DNA from: a virus
DNA: 27,955 nt
IMG/VR virus record: IMGVR_UViG_3300028864_000080
Location: 1-27,955 of that record
Strand: one strand, 5' to 3'
Part shown: positions 1 to 7,747 of the stretch, one piece after another
Layout of the letters: every line of letters begins with the position of its first letter
How positions within the stretch are numbered: position 1 is the first letter of the stretch
The notes under the pieces: generated by a model
Database searches by the model: none
The model's input: the letters and a program-made list of their open reading frames with translations, nothing else
What the model was told of the DNA's origin: nothing
Translations under genes and position numbers: made by a program

Positions 1-306
1 TGGAGGAGTATTATCTGCAAGTTGTTGAATATATCTGTGTACATCTCCAATTTTCTTATCATGAGCAAATTTAGTTATATCTTCTGTAGATGAAATATAA
101 CCTGTACCTTTAAGAGCTTCAATAGCTTTCTTAGATTCAATAGGATCATTGATAATTCTATTAACTGCTGCATTATAAGCAGGAGTATATTGTTGATTAT
201 CAATTCCCCAAAATTCAGAAGTAGGATCTAGTTCACCACCAACAGCATATTTTTTCTTTTTAATAGATTTACTATTAAAAACTTTAGATTTAATATTTTG
301 TTTCAT
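1..306 (-). CDS. N-terminal part of an unknown late protein, cut by the window edge
   Basis: An open frame of 102 codons starts with ATG at 306-304 and runs off the left edge without a stop. The protein begins MKQNIKSKVFNSK, followed by a lysine cluster and the stretch KKKKYAVGGELDP. It continues as a hydrophilic, probably helical segment (ESKKAIEALKGTGYISS). The family is not recognised. Its place directly after the nozzle-like tail gene is where crAss-like phages often carry large internal (cargo) or tail-associated proteins, so a virion protein is a reasonable guess. The lysine-rich start followed by a GG motif resembles N-termini I associate with Bacteroidetes phage virion proteins. A hairpin terminator lies just upstream, so the gene may need its own promoter or read-through. 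Being a gene is likely; its function is inference from position only. Confidence 0.68.
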   Translation of the reverse strand, partial: MKQNIKSKVFNSKSIKKKKYAVGGELDPTSEFWGIDNQQYTPAYNAAVNRIINDPIESKKAIEALKGTGYISSTEDITKFAHDKKIGDVHRYIQQLADNTPP

Positions 307-334
307 ATATGTAATATTATTATTTTAAACACCA

Positions 335-368
335 AAAGTGTAACCTCTAGTTATAGAAGTTACACTTT
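335..368 (-). terminator. Hairpin terminator between the tail operon and the next gene
   Basis: A perfect 10-bp inverted repeat (AAAGTGTAAC at 335-344, GTTACACTTT at 359-368) is seen. A second inner helix of 4 bp (346-349 with 354-357) forms past one mismatch. On the minus strand the hairpin is followed by TTTTGGTGTTT, a weak U-rich tract. It lies after the nozzle gene and the possible 27-residue peptide gene, and before the gene starting at 306. It is probably an intrinsic terminator or attenuator that ends most transcription of the tail operon. Confidence 0.65.
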
Positions 369-375
369 AATTAAT

Positions 376-459
376 TTACTTTTTCTTACCACCACATTTC
401 ATCATAGGTTTTTGTAGAGTAGTTTTAGTAGTTGGTTTAGCAACAATTTTCTTAGTCAT
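376..459 (-). CDS. Possible 27-residue Lys/Gly-rich peptide
   Basis: ATG at 459-457 opens a 27-codon frame ending in TAA at 378-376. The peptide starts MTKKIVAKPTTKTTLQ and ends MMKCGGKKK, so it is strongly basic with a threonine-rich middle and a Cys-Gly-Gly near the end. It lies 33 nt downstream of the nozzle gene stop, in the same direction, and immediately before a terminator, which is a plausible place for the last gene of an operon. The A-rich sequence before the ATG fits the weak ribosome sites of Bacteroidetes and their phages. The length is short enough for chance, but the composition (Lys plus a GG motif, as in the neighbouring truncated protein) is not that of random AT-rich sequence. 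No function is recognised. Confidence 0.35.
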   Translation of the reverse strand: MTKKIVAKPTTKTTLQKPMMKCGGKKK

Positions 460-492
460 AACTTTAAGTTTTAAATTATTAATTGAATGATG

Positions 493-3400
493 TTATCTAT
501 TATTACGTTTATATTCAAAATCTATATCTTTAAATGAAAGAGTTGGTTGAACACCAAAAATATCATTTCCTTCTGAATCATTTAAATGACCTGTAAGACC
601 TTTAAAATTTCCATTAGTACTATAATACCAATTGTCAAATATAAACGTAACAGCAACAAAGGTACTAATAAAACGGCTTATTTCAAACCATTCTAAAGCT
701 GTATTAATATTGTCGTCATTCAAATCAAATGCATTATAAATATCAGTTGGAGTAATATTAAAAATATTTATTTTATTATCTTTTACATAATCAAATATCA
801 TATTAAAAAACCAAATATTATTTTTGTATACTCCTGTAGTAGCATCGAACCATTCTTGATTATCATTTACATTAATATTTCCTGTAGATTGTGAATCATT
901 AGTTATATTAAGTGATGTAAATGTTTTATCATAAATATCTACATTATCAATAACAAAAGATGTATCCCAATTAAGAGATTCATATAATTTATTAATACTA
1001 GAATAATCATTATGATAAATAGAAATTATCATTTTTTGAATATCTGTTATATTACGTCTTATAGAAGTCACCATATTATTAGAAACAAGTTGACTTTTTA
1101 AACTATCAACATATTTAAATAATGAATGTATTTCAGTATTTGTTTGAATTAAATAATAAGTATCATTTCTAGTATAAATGCCATACATTGGAGTATAATA
1201 ATGAAAACTGAACCAATTCTTTATTTCAGGAACATAACTTATAGTGAATGCTTTAGATGCGTCATCATTCGTTACAGTTAATAAAAAACGTTTAAGTTGT
1301 TTATCATATGTGATATATGAGCCTTGATTTTTAAAAGGATTAACTCCATGAAGTTTATCTTTAAACCATCTTTTACATTTGCCATCAGTAAGTATTGCAA
1401 TACTATTATCAGTAATTAGAAATATTTGAGATTGTATAGAATCAATAACCCAATAACCTAAATCATTAATACCTGTATTATAATAACTTTCACATCCAAC
1501 ATAACCATATCCCGTAGGTATTATTTCTTGAGGTTGTCTATCAAATAATTCACCTGTACCAACATATGTGGCACCATCTTGATAAGATATAATATCTTTA
1601 ATTGAAGCAATTGCAAGACTAAGTTCTTGTTGAATATACATATTTTTATATGTACTATAAAGAGATCTAATAGGACCTCTATTATAAGGCATATCAAAAT
1701 AATCTAATGCAAGATATTTTCTAAAACCTAATTGATTAGATTCAGTATTAGCAATAGTAGATTTAATTATTCTAGTATTAAATATATTACCTACTAAACG
1801 ATCTTCATTATTATTAATATCTACTATTGTAGTAACATCTTCTGTATTTTGAAGATTATAAACTTTATTATATCCTATTTGTTCTACAGTATTTATAGGT
1901 TGTTCATATTCAGGATATTTACCTTCCCAATAACGAGCATGTATATTATATTTAGATTCTACTAATGCTTTAACATTAATACTAACTACATGATTTAATA
2001 TCCAAGTAGGATCGTAAGCTTCTGATACTTTCATACCCTTAATCACTACAGGATTAACGAATGTATAAAAAGGTTGATATTTAGTATTAGTTACTCTTTT
2101 TAATCTAATATTAAATTCAGAATAAAAAGTATCTCCTACTGCAATTAAAGTATTATTAGTTAATGTATTAATAGTTGTGCATAGTACTAAAACCTCATTA
2201 TAAATATATTTATAATATTCAGTAATAGGAGTTAAAGTATTACATCTATATAGTTTATCATTTTCAGATATTCCTGTTCCAACTCTAGAAATATATATTT
2301 GATCTATTAAAGGACTATGTAATATTCTAGCACCTTCAGTTAGTATATTATCAATATCTAAATTATTACCTTCTACTAATTTTTGACTATCAATATCAAT
2401 AGTTTTATTAGTTTTTTCTTCACCTGTAATATATAGTGTATTATTAATAGTAACTACATCTGTTAGAGGTTTTAAAGAAAATGTATATTTAGATATTAAA
2501 TCTATTTTATTTGCAGGAAAAGCATCATTTTTATTATATAAATCTTCAAAACTATAAAATCTAACTTCTTTAGAAACATCTGTTTTATGTAAAAATGTAC
2601 CGGATATTGCTTCACCCCAACCTATTTCTAAAGGATTAGAACCAAATGTACTATGAGGTATAGTAGAGTTACAATAGAGAATAGCATCAGGTCTATCAGG
2701 AATATCTACAGTATCATTTCCATTAAAACTATATCCTATATCTATTTGAGGCATTATTATACCTTGAGCATATATTTTAGAATTACTATTAGTTCTTTGA
2801 GCACGATGAATACACCAAAAACCTATTTTATTTCTAAATGAAGAAGGATAATTAGTATCATCTAAAATAGGTAATTGTACTGATATTGTATTAGTAGTAT
2901 ATATAATACTACTTCCTCCAAAATTAGGATTTTCTCTAGGTATTTGATATATATAATTAAATGGATGTGTTAGAATATTTCCATAAGAATTAGTATTAAT
3001 TGGATAACTACCTATAATGTTACCTTTATTATCTCCTAAAGTAAGATATAACGCATATAATTCATCAGATTGAAATTTAATGAATTGTTTAGACTTTATA
3101 TTAATTAAATCATTAGCCGTAATAACATATAAATTAAGATCTAATAAAACATTATTAGCTAATCTTTGAGCAATATCATCAAATCCAATAATTTCTTGAC
3201 TTCTAAGATTAGCTCTATAAAGTCTATTATTCATAATATTTAAACTCTCACTATTAGAATAAAATATAGATTTAATAAGTGTATCATTTAAAGTACTTAA
3301 ATCTAAAATACTAAGATTTTGAACTTCATAAGTAGTACTACCAGTAGAATTAATTTTTATATCAGGAGTAGTATAAACTTTAAATGTAGTGCCATCATTA

Positions 3401-4167
3401 TATATAACTGCAATTCTAAAATATTTATATTTAATATCTAAATTACTAAAAGAATAACGAATACCTTCAGTAGAAATATTATTAGGTGATAAACCATCTT
3501 GTGTTCCATCACCTACTGCTGTATGTCCATAAACATAATATGGTAATGATAATAAACTATAATTAGTATATTCTTTATCTATTTTATAAGTAACTGCAAT
3601 TTGATAACTACCTGTAATTAATGAACCTGCAATAGAATTATTAGTTACACTAGGAAATTGTACATTAGGGTTAATATCTAATAAATAAAGATCATTAGCA
3701 TCTAATTCAAAAGTATATGTAGGATTAATATAATTATCTAAAGTTTCATAAGAATTAAAATTAATTATTTTATCTTCCCAATTACCATTAACACCACATG
3801 AAAAAATACATATTAAATCACCTCTTTGATTATAACTAGTAGTCCCTCTAATAGGCTGTTCTTTAGTAAAATTTAAAGTAGGTATATTAATATTATATTT
3901 GATATATTCTTTATTAATATTTTGAGAGTCAGTAAATATAACTTTTATATTAGATACTTCATTAGATTTATTAAAAACAATCATACCTTTATCAAAAGGT
4001 ATGATTCCACAAGTATCTTTAAGTATTATTTCAATATCTAATAAACCATTTTCATTAGTAGGTAGTTTATATGTACTATCTAATACAACATTCTCAGCAT
4101 ATCTATAATCTCCAGTTTCTACAGTATCTGGTAGACCATCTAAATTAAGTCCTTTATTTAGTTGCAT
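493..4167 (-). CDS. Tail stabilization / nozzle (muzzle)-like protein
   Basis: This is the largest gene in the window (1224 residues). It begins MQLNKGLNLDGLPDTVETGDYRYAENVVLD, close in form to the start of P22 gp10-like tail stabilization proteins (small residues, then 'GDY..A.NV'). The body is rich in beta structure with many Tyr, Asn, Ile and Thr. Repeated segments such as GSYQIAVTYKI, RYSFSNLDIKYKYFRIAVIY and DSIQSQIFLITDNSIAIL could form propeller or beta-barrel blades, as in T7 gp12 and crAss-like muzzle proteins. No membrane segment or catalytic motif is visible. In this family the protein forms the distal barrel that closes the tail and opens for DNA ejection. It follows the neck-ring genes with a 1-nt gap to the upstream stop, so it is translated as part of that operon. 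A terminator-like hairpin lies inside its early coding region (3979-4006). The family call is fairly strong; the blade assignment is inference. Confidence 0.78.
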   Translation of the reverse strand: MQLNKGLNLDGLPDTVETGDYRYAENVVLDSTYKLPTNENGLLDIEIILKDTCGIIPFDKGMIVFNKSNEVSNIKVIFTDSQNINKEYIKYNINIPTLNFTKEQPIRGTTSYNQRGDLICIFSCGVNGNWEDKIINFNSYETLDNYINPTYTFELDANDLYLLDINPNVQFPSVTNNSIAGSLITGSYQIAVTYKIDKEYTNYSLLSLPYYVYGHTAVGDGTQDGLSPNNISTEGIRYSFSNLDIKYKYFRIAVIYNDGTTFKVYTTPDIKINSTGSTTYEVQNLSILDLSTLNDTLIKSIFYSNSESLNIMNNRLYRANLRSQEIIGFDDIAQRLANNVLLDLNLYVITANDLINIKSKQFIKFQSDELYALYLTLGDNKGNIIGSYPINTNSYGNILTHPFNYIYQIPRENPNFGGSSIIYTTNTISVQLPILDDTNYPSSFRNKIGFWCIHRAQRTNSNSKIYAQGIIMPQIDIGYSFNGNDTVDIPDRPDAILYCNSTIPHSTFGSNPLEIGWGEAISGTFLHKTDVSKEVRFYSFEDLYNKNDAFPANKIDLISKYTFSLKPLTDVVTINNTLYITGEEKTNKTIDIDSQKLVEGNNLDIDNILTEGARILHSPLIDQIYISRVGTGISENDKLYRCNTLTPITEYYKYIYNEVLVLCTTINTLTNNTLIAVGDTFYSEFNIRLKRVTNTKYQPFYTFVNPVVIKGMKVSEAYDPTWILNHVVSINVKALVESKYNIHARYWEGKYPEYEQPINTVEQIGYNKVYNLQNTEDVTTIVDINNNEDRLVGNIFNTRIIKSTIANTESNQLGFRKYLALDYFDMPYNRGPIRSLYSTYKNMYIQQELSLAIASIKDIISYQDGATYVGTGELFDRQPQEIIPTGYGYVGCESYYNTGINDLGYWVIDSIQSQIFLITDNSIAILTDGKCKRWFKDKLHGVNPFKNQGSYITYDKQLKRFLLTVTNDDASKAFTISYVPEIKNWFSFHYYTPMYGIYTRNDTYYLIQTNTEIHSLFKYVDSLKSQLVSNNMVTSIRRNITDIQKMIISIYHNDYSSINKLYESLNWDTSFVIDNVDIYDKTFTSLNITNDSQSTGNINVNDNQEWFDATTGVYKNNIWFFNMIFDYVKDNKINIFNITPTDIYNAFDLNDDNINTALEWFEISRFISTFVAVTFIFDNWYYSTNGNFKGLTGHLNDSEGNDIFGVQPTLSFKDIDFEYKRNNR
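3979..4006 (-). promoter_or_regulatory. Intragenic terminator-like hairpin near the start of the nozzle gene
   Basis: A perfect 12-bp inverted repeat (AATCATACCTTT at 3979-3990, AAAGGTATGATT at 3995-4006) has a 4-nt loop. On the minus strand it is followed immediately by GTTTTTAAT. It sits about 54-63 codons into the 1224-codon nozzle gene, encoding IIPFDKGMI. Its base composition matches the two intergenic terminators of this window. It may attenuate transcription of this long gene; chance occurrence in AT-rich DNA cannot be excluded. Confidence 0.35.
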
Positions 4168-4168
4168 A

Positions 4169-5026
4169 TTAAATTATATTACGACCTGTTAGTTTACTAA
4201 GAGTTCTTTTAGAATCAGGTGACATAGCATTACAACTATTTCTAGCAAGTTTACTATATTTAGTCCAACCCATTCCAGGATTTAAAAATTCATTATTTGT
4301 AGTATAACTTAAAAGAGAATGTTTATAACCTCTCATAAGCATTTGTCCAAGAATATAAAAAGTAAGTGCTTGAATAAGATTTTCATCATCTGGTATTAAA
4401 GGAAATATCATCTCAAAATCTTGATCATATAAATAAGGAATTGCTCCACATGCTAATTCAATAGTTCCTTCTTTAACATTAGTATTAATCCAACCATTAA
4501 CTATTTTATATTTGTATGTATCTTTACTTCTACTTCTCCAATACTTAATATCAAAATTTGTATGATTTAATTCAGGATATTGAGCATTATAATAATCAGT
4601 AGGAGATATAACAGTAGGATAAGTTTGTGTAAGTTTTTCTTCATCAGGAGTAACTAAATCTTCATCATAATCATCTATTGCATTATGCTCAGTTTTATAT
4701 ATACTACCATTAAACCCAACAACCTCATTTTTATAATGATGACTATAATATTGTTTTTCTACTGTAGATAAATCATAATTTAAATCAGCAGTTAAACCAT
4801 TAATTTTAACACCATATATTCTATCAATTTCTTTAGGAATACATGATTTATTATCTTTAAGATATAATACAATATTAGTTAGAATATATGACTGTTTAAT
4901 ACCTATTTCTCTAATTGCATTAAGTACCCATGTAGGTAAACGAGAAACAAAATCATCTGATTGAATATTATAATTATTATATATTCTTTCGATAAGATCT
5001 TTAGATGTTATATAGTTATGTACCAT
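4169..5026 (-). CDS. Neck/tail ring (adaptor-type) protein
   Basis: A 285-residue protein. The N-terminus (ITSKDLIERIYNNYNIQSDDFVSRLPTWVLNAIREIG) is helical and resembles the N-terminal helices of phage head-tail adaptor proteins. The second half contains NGWINTNVKEGTIELACGAIP followed by FPLIPDDENLIQALTFYILGQMLMRGY. I recognise that pattern (a surface phrase, then 'IPDDE', then a long hydrophobic helix) from crAss-like and other podovirus neck-ring or connector proteins. It should sit in the virion neck between portal and nozzle. Its ATG overlaps the upstream stop codon by one base (TAATG), so the two are translationally coupled, and the nozzle gene follows after 1 nt. The neck-ring role is well supported by context; which ring of the stack it forms is unknown. 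Confidence 0.62.
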   Translation of the reverse strand: MVHNYITSKDLIERIYNNYNIQSDDFVSRLPTWVLNAIREIGIKQSYILTNIVLYLKDNKSCIPKEIDRIYGVKINGLTADLNYDLSTVEKQYYSHHYKNEVVGFNGSIYKTEHNAIDDYDEDLVTPDEEKLTQTYPTVISPTDYYNAQYPELNHTNFDIKYWRSRSKDTYKYKIVNGWINTNVKEGTIELACGAIPYLYDQDFEMIFPLIPDDENLIQALTFYILGQMLMRGYKHSLLSYTTNNEFLNPGMGWTKYSKLARNSCNAMSPDSKRTLSKLTGRNII

Positions 5027-5859
5027 TAGTCAATATTTTTAATAAATTTATAAAATGGATAATTATTTTGTGTATATGAATAATGAAATCTATATATATG
5101 ACTTATCTTATCATATAAACCAGTATTTGTTTTATTTGCAATTTCATCAATTGTATATTTTCTATCAAGAGATTTAGGATAAAAGTTTCCATAAACAGAA
5201 GCTCTAAATCTATATTGAAGTTTATTTTTAAGTCTAGAATTATGTTTCCACCATTTAAGAATAGCAAAATCATTTCTATTTAATCCATTATCTACTAACC
5301 AAAGTTTACCAGTAGGATTATCTTTATTTTTAATAGTATAGCCTTTATCTCGCAAATCATTTTTATATTGATTAGATGCTCCCCAATCAGGTTTAGTACT
5401 ATCATAAGGTACTCTTACAATAGATAAATCACCTATCTTAGGGATAGTAACAGTATCACCTTTTATAATACGTTTTGTTTGTTCAAAATTAGAATTAAAT
5501 AAAATACTTTTATAAATACTAGAAGGTATGCTTTTATAAAAAGTAAATTTATTAATAATTTTAGAAGTATTAACTACAGTTTCTAGTTTAAGTAATAAAT
5601 AATTATATTCACTAATAAATAAATTTTCATCTTCTGAATTAGTATATAATAAAGGTTTACCAATATAGTCATTATTATGCAGTTCCTTAATACGTATGCC
5701 GTACTTTATTAAAAAGTGATAGTATTTATCATCTAATAGCAATATAGTACATGTAATGTCATAGAAACAGGCATGTAATGATTCATTTAATGTATTTATT
5801 TGAACACTACAATTATTAATAAATTCCTTATGATAATCCTTTATTATAAACTCTCTCAT
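5026..5859 (-). CDS. Conserved-looking neck/tail protein, function unknown
   Basis: A 277-residue protein rich in Tyr, Lys and Asn, without membrane segments. The first 130 residues are helical/beta mixed. The second half has a run of aromatic and basic phrases: IPKIGDLSIVRVPYD, KPDWGASNQYKNDLRDKGY, GKLWLVDNG, WWKHNS, FRASVYGNFYPKSLD and IYRFHYSYTQ. They look like a folded domain with conserved surface, but I cannot name a family. It lies between two likely neck-ring genes, with one base of overlap to the downstream start and a 1-nt gap to the upstream gene, so it is part of the neck/tail assembly operon and probably a virion protein. Codons near the start (5660-5800) are less AT-biased than in neighbouring sequence. 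Confidence 0.55.
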   Translation of the reverse strand: MREFIIKDYHKEFINNCSVQINTLNESLHACFYDITCTILLLDDKYYHFLIKYGIRIKELHNNDYIGKPLLYTNSEDENLFISEYNYLLLKLETVVNTSKIINKFTFYKSIPSSIYKSILFNSNFEQTKRIIKGDTVTIPKIGDLSIVRVPYDSTKPDWGASNQYKNDLRDKGYTIKNKDNPTGKLWLVDNGLNRNDFAILKWWKHNSRLKNKLQYRFRASVYGNFYPKSLDRKYTIDEIANKTNTGLYDKISHIYRFHYSYTQNNYPFYKFIKNID

Positions 5860-5860
5860 A

Positions 5861-6601
5861 TTATTTATCTGTTACTTCAACATCTTTAGGTTGAATATTA
5901 AATTCTGTTTTAAGTATATCAAGAACTATCATTTGCATCATTTCATTAGGAAATGGAAGATCTAAATCTTGATTATCTGTAGTACTATAAAAACCAATAA
6001 CTTCTTCAGGATTTTCCCAAAGACCTTCAACTTCTATACGAGTAATAGGATTCCTAACAACAGTATCATGAATAAGAACATTTTGACGAACATTAATATA
6101 ATTATCTTTATATTGATATAATCTAGAACTCCTGGTAGGAGAAGAGTGAGTAGAGATTCGGTAACTAATTTCACTAGAATAAGTAAATGTAATAGCCGTT
6201 CCTATAATACTAACTTTAGTAAAAGGAGCATCATTTTTAATATTCATTGGAGTAGGAATCTTGCTCTTAGTTTTATATTCAGTATAAACTTTATATCTAG
6301 GATTCTTTATATGATTAGGATCAGCATCATCTGTAATACTTCTACTCCAAACACCATCTATAGTATGTCCCCATATATTATAAAATTCATTTATTATAGC
6401 AGTTTCTTCTACAGGAATAGTATCCATTTCAAGACTTGCTTTATAGTTATTAGAAATACCATTTCTATCTATACTTTGTATAATATATTTAGCATAATAA
6501 TCTTTGATTAAATCTTTAGCCAGTTCTTTAACTGTTTGATTATTAGGCTGCCCTATTGCGTAAGCTATTCTACTAGCATAATGATTTAAACTTTTACTCA
6601 T
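5861..6601 (-). CDS. Neck/tail ring protein carrying repeat copy A in its coding region
   Basis: A 246-residue protein starting MSKSLNHYASRIAYAIGQ. Features include an early helix (KELAKDLIKDYYAKYII), a central beta-rich region and a C-terminal part with NPITRIEVEGLWENPEEVIGF, then DLDLPFPNEMMQMIVLDILKTEFN. The last phrase (acidic, 'PFP', long amphipathic helix) is typical of crAss-like neck-ring proteins, so it is probably part of the ring stack below the portal. Its ATG overlaps the stop of the holin-like gene as ATGA. Residues around 147-157 (RISTHSSPTR) are encoded by an unusually GC-rich stretch with codons that are rare here (CGA, ATC, CAC, ACC, AGG). That stretch is one copy of the repeated element described separately. 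The structural role is likely; the exact ring is not known. Confidence 0.6.
   Translation of the reverse strand: MSKSLNHYASRIAYAIGQPNNQTVKELAKDLIKDYYAKYIIQSIDRNGISNNYKASLEMDTIPVEETAIINEFYNIWGHTIDGVWSRSITDDADPNHIKNPRYKVYTEYKTKSKIPTPMNIKNDAPFTKVSIIGTAITFTYSSEISYRISTHSSPTRSSRLYQYKDNYINVRQNVLIHDTVVRNPITRIEVEGLWENPEEVIGFYSTTDNQDLDLPFPNEMMQMIVLDILKTEFNIQPKDVEVTDK
6129..6163 (-). repeat. Repeat copy A: 33-nt GC-rich element with small hairpin, inside a neck-protein gene
   Basis: The element 6131-6163 matches 24611-24643 at 27 of 33 positions in the same orientation. The hairpin is CTCCT (6129-6133) / AGGAG (6137-6141) with loop GGT on the plus strand, which reads ACC on the sense strand of the genes. 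Conserved blocks are CCTGGTAGG at one end and AGAGATTCGGT at the other. It stands out from its surroundings by composition and rare codons. Function unknown. Confidence 0.7.
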
Positions 6602-7014
6602 GGTTTTGGTGTTATAGTTTTAGTAGTTGTATCAACAGTATTAGTCTTTTTATCTACTACAATATCAGCATTAGAAATAGTTACTGTATCTGCAGTTTCT
6701 ACAATAGTAGTATCTTTTGTAGTAGTATAAGATATATTTAATTTGTCTAATACTTTCTTTATAATAAAATCATAAAATGCAGTAGTTAAAAGATATGTTG
6801 GTATAATCTTATCAATAGGTAATTTAACAATATAATAATAAGCTACACAAAGTAATATACCTCCAATTGCTGTAATAGCATGTTTACCAAAACTAGTAGT
6901 ATTTTTTAAAGGACTTATATCTATAATCTTAATAATAATATAACTAAGTACAGTAATACTAATCATTAAAGGAAGATCAAAACTAGCAAATAATTGTTCT
7001 ATAAATTGTTCCAT
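6598..7014 (-). CDS. Holin-like small membrane protein
   Basis: A 138-residue protein. Three hydrophobic segments are visible at about residues 13-33 (LPLMISITVLSYIIIKIIDI), 46-63 (AITAIGGILLCVAYYYIV) and 68-85 (DKIIPTYLLTTAFYDFII). A polar, threonine-rich tail follows (about 93-138, with repeated TT, DTTT and TITPKP). Size, topology and position next to a peptidoglycan-active candidate fit a phage holin, which would permeabilise the inner membrane at lysis. The long threonine-rich tail is unusual for a holin and could face the cytoplasm as a regulatory extension. The gene overlaps the downstream neck-protein start as ATGA and lies 15 nt after the DUF5675-type gene. The membrane nature is clear; holin function is inferred from context. 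Confidence 0.55.
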   Translation of the reverse strand: MEQFIEQLFASFDLPLMISITVLSYIIIKIIDISPLKNTTSFGKHAITAIGGILLCVAYYYIVKLPIDKIIPTYLLTTAFYDFIIKKVLDKLNISYTTTKDTTIVETADTVTISNADIVVDKKTNTVDTTTKTITPKP

Positions 7015-7029
7015 AATAGTAATTATTAA

Positions 7030-7467
7030 TTATTTAATTGTTATATAAATATCTTTAGATTCTTGTTCTTCTAATAAAAGATTAGTAAGTTTATTCATGT
7101 AAATAGTTCCACCAGTTACTCCACCTTTTTCAGTATTCTTACCAAGTATAATACATCCTGAACTAGAATTTTCATCATGTCCATTATGTATAAGAATACC
7201 ATCAAAACTAGGTACATTAAGTATTCTAGGAAGTAATCTTTTAAATCTAGTAGACATATTAACTATAACTTTATATCTACCAAATGGAATACAAGTTTTA
7301 TCTTGAATTTTAGATTCTCCAAGATCTGTTAAATCACCATCTTTATTCAAATCTCGATTTACATCTTCTATAGTATCACAAAAATAAACACCATCTATAT
7401 AAAATTTACCTATAGTATATGTAGGTGCATAATAAATTCTATTTAATAACAATTCTAATACTTTCAT
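7030..7467 (-). CDS. DUF5675-like protein with L,D-transpeptidase-like motif (lysis candidate)
   Basis: A 145-residue protein that I recognise as DUF5675-like. Key elements are the early strand MKVLELLLNRIYY, an acidic Asp/Asn loop at about 39-51 (DLNKDGDLTDLGE) resembling a calcium-binding EF-hand or dockerin loop, IPFGRYKVIVNMSTRF, then GILIHNG (His94, Gly96) and SSSGCI (Ser103, Gly104, Cys105). The His...Ser-x-Gly-Cys order matches the active-site signature of YkuD/L,D-transpeptidase-like folds, where Cys is the nucleophile. No signal peptide is seen, so it would reach the cell wall through a holin, and a holin-like gene follows directly. It may cut or remodel peptidoglycan at lysis, or be virion-associated. 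The family call is good; enzymatic activity is inference from the motif. Confidence 0.62.
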   Translation of the reverse strand: MKVLELLLNRIYYAPTYTIGKFYIDGVYFCDTIEDVNRDLNKDGDLTDLGESKIQDKTCIPFGRYKVIVNMSTRFKRLLPRILNVPSFDGILIHNGHDENSSSGCIILGKNTEKGGVTGGTIYMNKLTNLLLEEQESKDIYITIK

Positions 7468-7477
7468 ATTAATTAGT

Positions 7478-7744
7478 TTAAATGTTAGTTATTTCAATAT
7501 CTGTTATAGGTTTAGTATCTAAAAGTTCTATTTCTTCTAATAGGTCACTATATTTTTCTTGAACTTCAGAAGTAATAATCATTATACATAAATTATTATA
7601 TATTTCAGGAGTATTTGTAGTATAACGGGCTGTTGATTTACCTTCTGAATAACCAAATGCATTACTAATTTGATTATTTAATTCTATATACTTATCACTT
7701 GTTAGTAAAGCATATTTCATTTTATATAATATTTCTTCTTCCAT
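7478..7744 (-). CDS. Small protein of unknown function between adhesin and lysis genes
   Basis: An 88-residue acidic protein (MEEEILYKMKYALL...). It appears mostly helical, with a hydrophobic core stretch YNNLCIMIITSEV and an acidic helix YSDLLEEIELLD. No signal peptide or known motif is visible. It lies 3 nt after the FISUMP adhesin gene and 10 nt before the DUF5675-type gene, so it belongs to the same transcript. Small proteins next to receptor-binding genes can be chaperones or tail-fibre assembly factors, but nothing in the sequence proves this. Confidence 0.55.
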   Translation of the reverse strand: MEEEILYKMKYALLTSDKYIELNNQISNAFGYSEGKSTARYTTNTPEIYNNLCIMIITSEVQEKYSDLLEEIELLDTKPITDIEITNI

Positions 7745-7747
7745 AAT

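Noticed and set aside
2653-2841. Plus-strand frame of 62 codons inside the nozzle gene; similar frames at 6146-6511, 12394-12576, 19108-19296, 23123-23305 and 26290-26499.
   Set aside because: All are antisense to well-supported genes and have Ser/Ile/Phe/Asn-rich composition typical of the reverse reading of AT-rich coding DNA.
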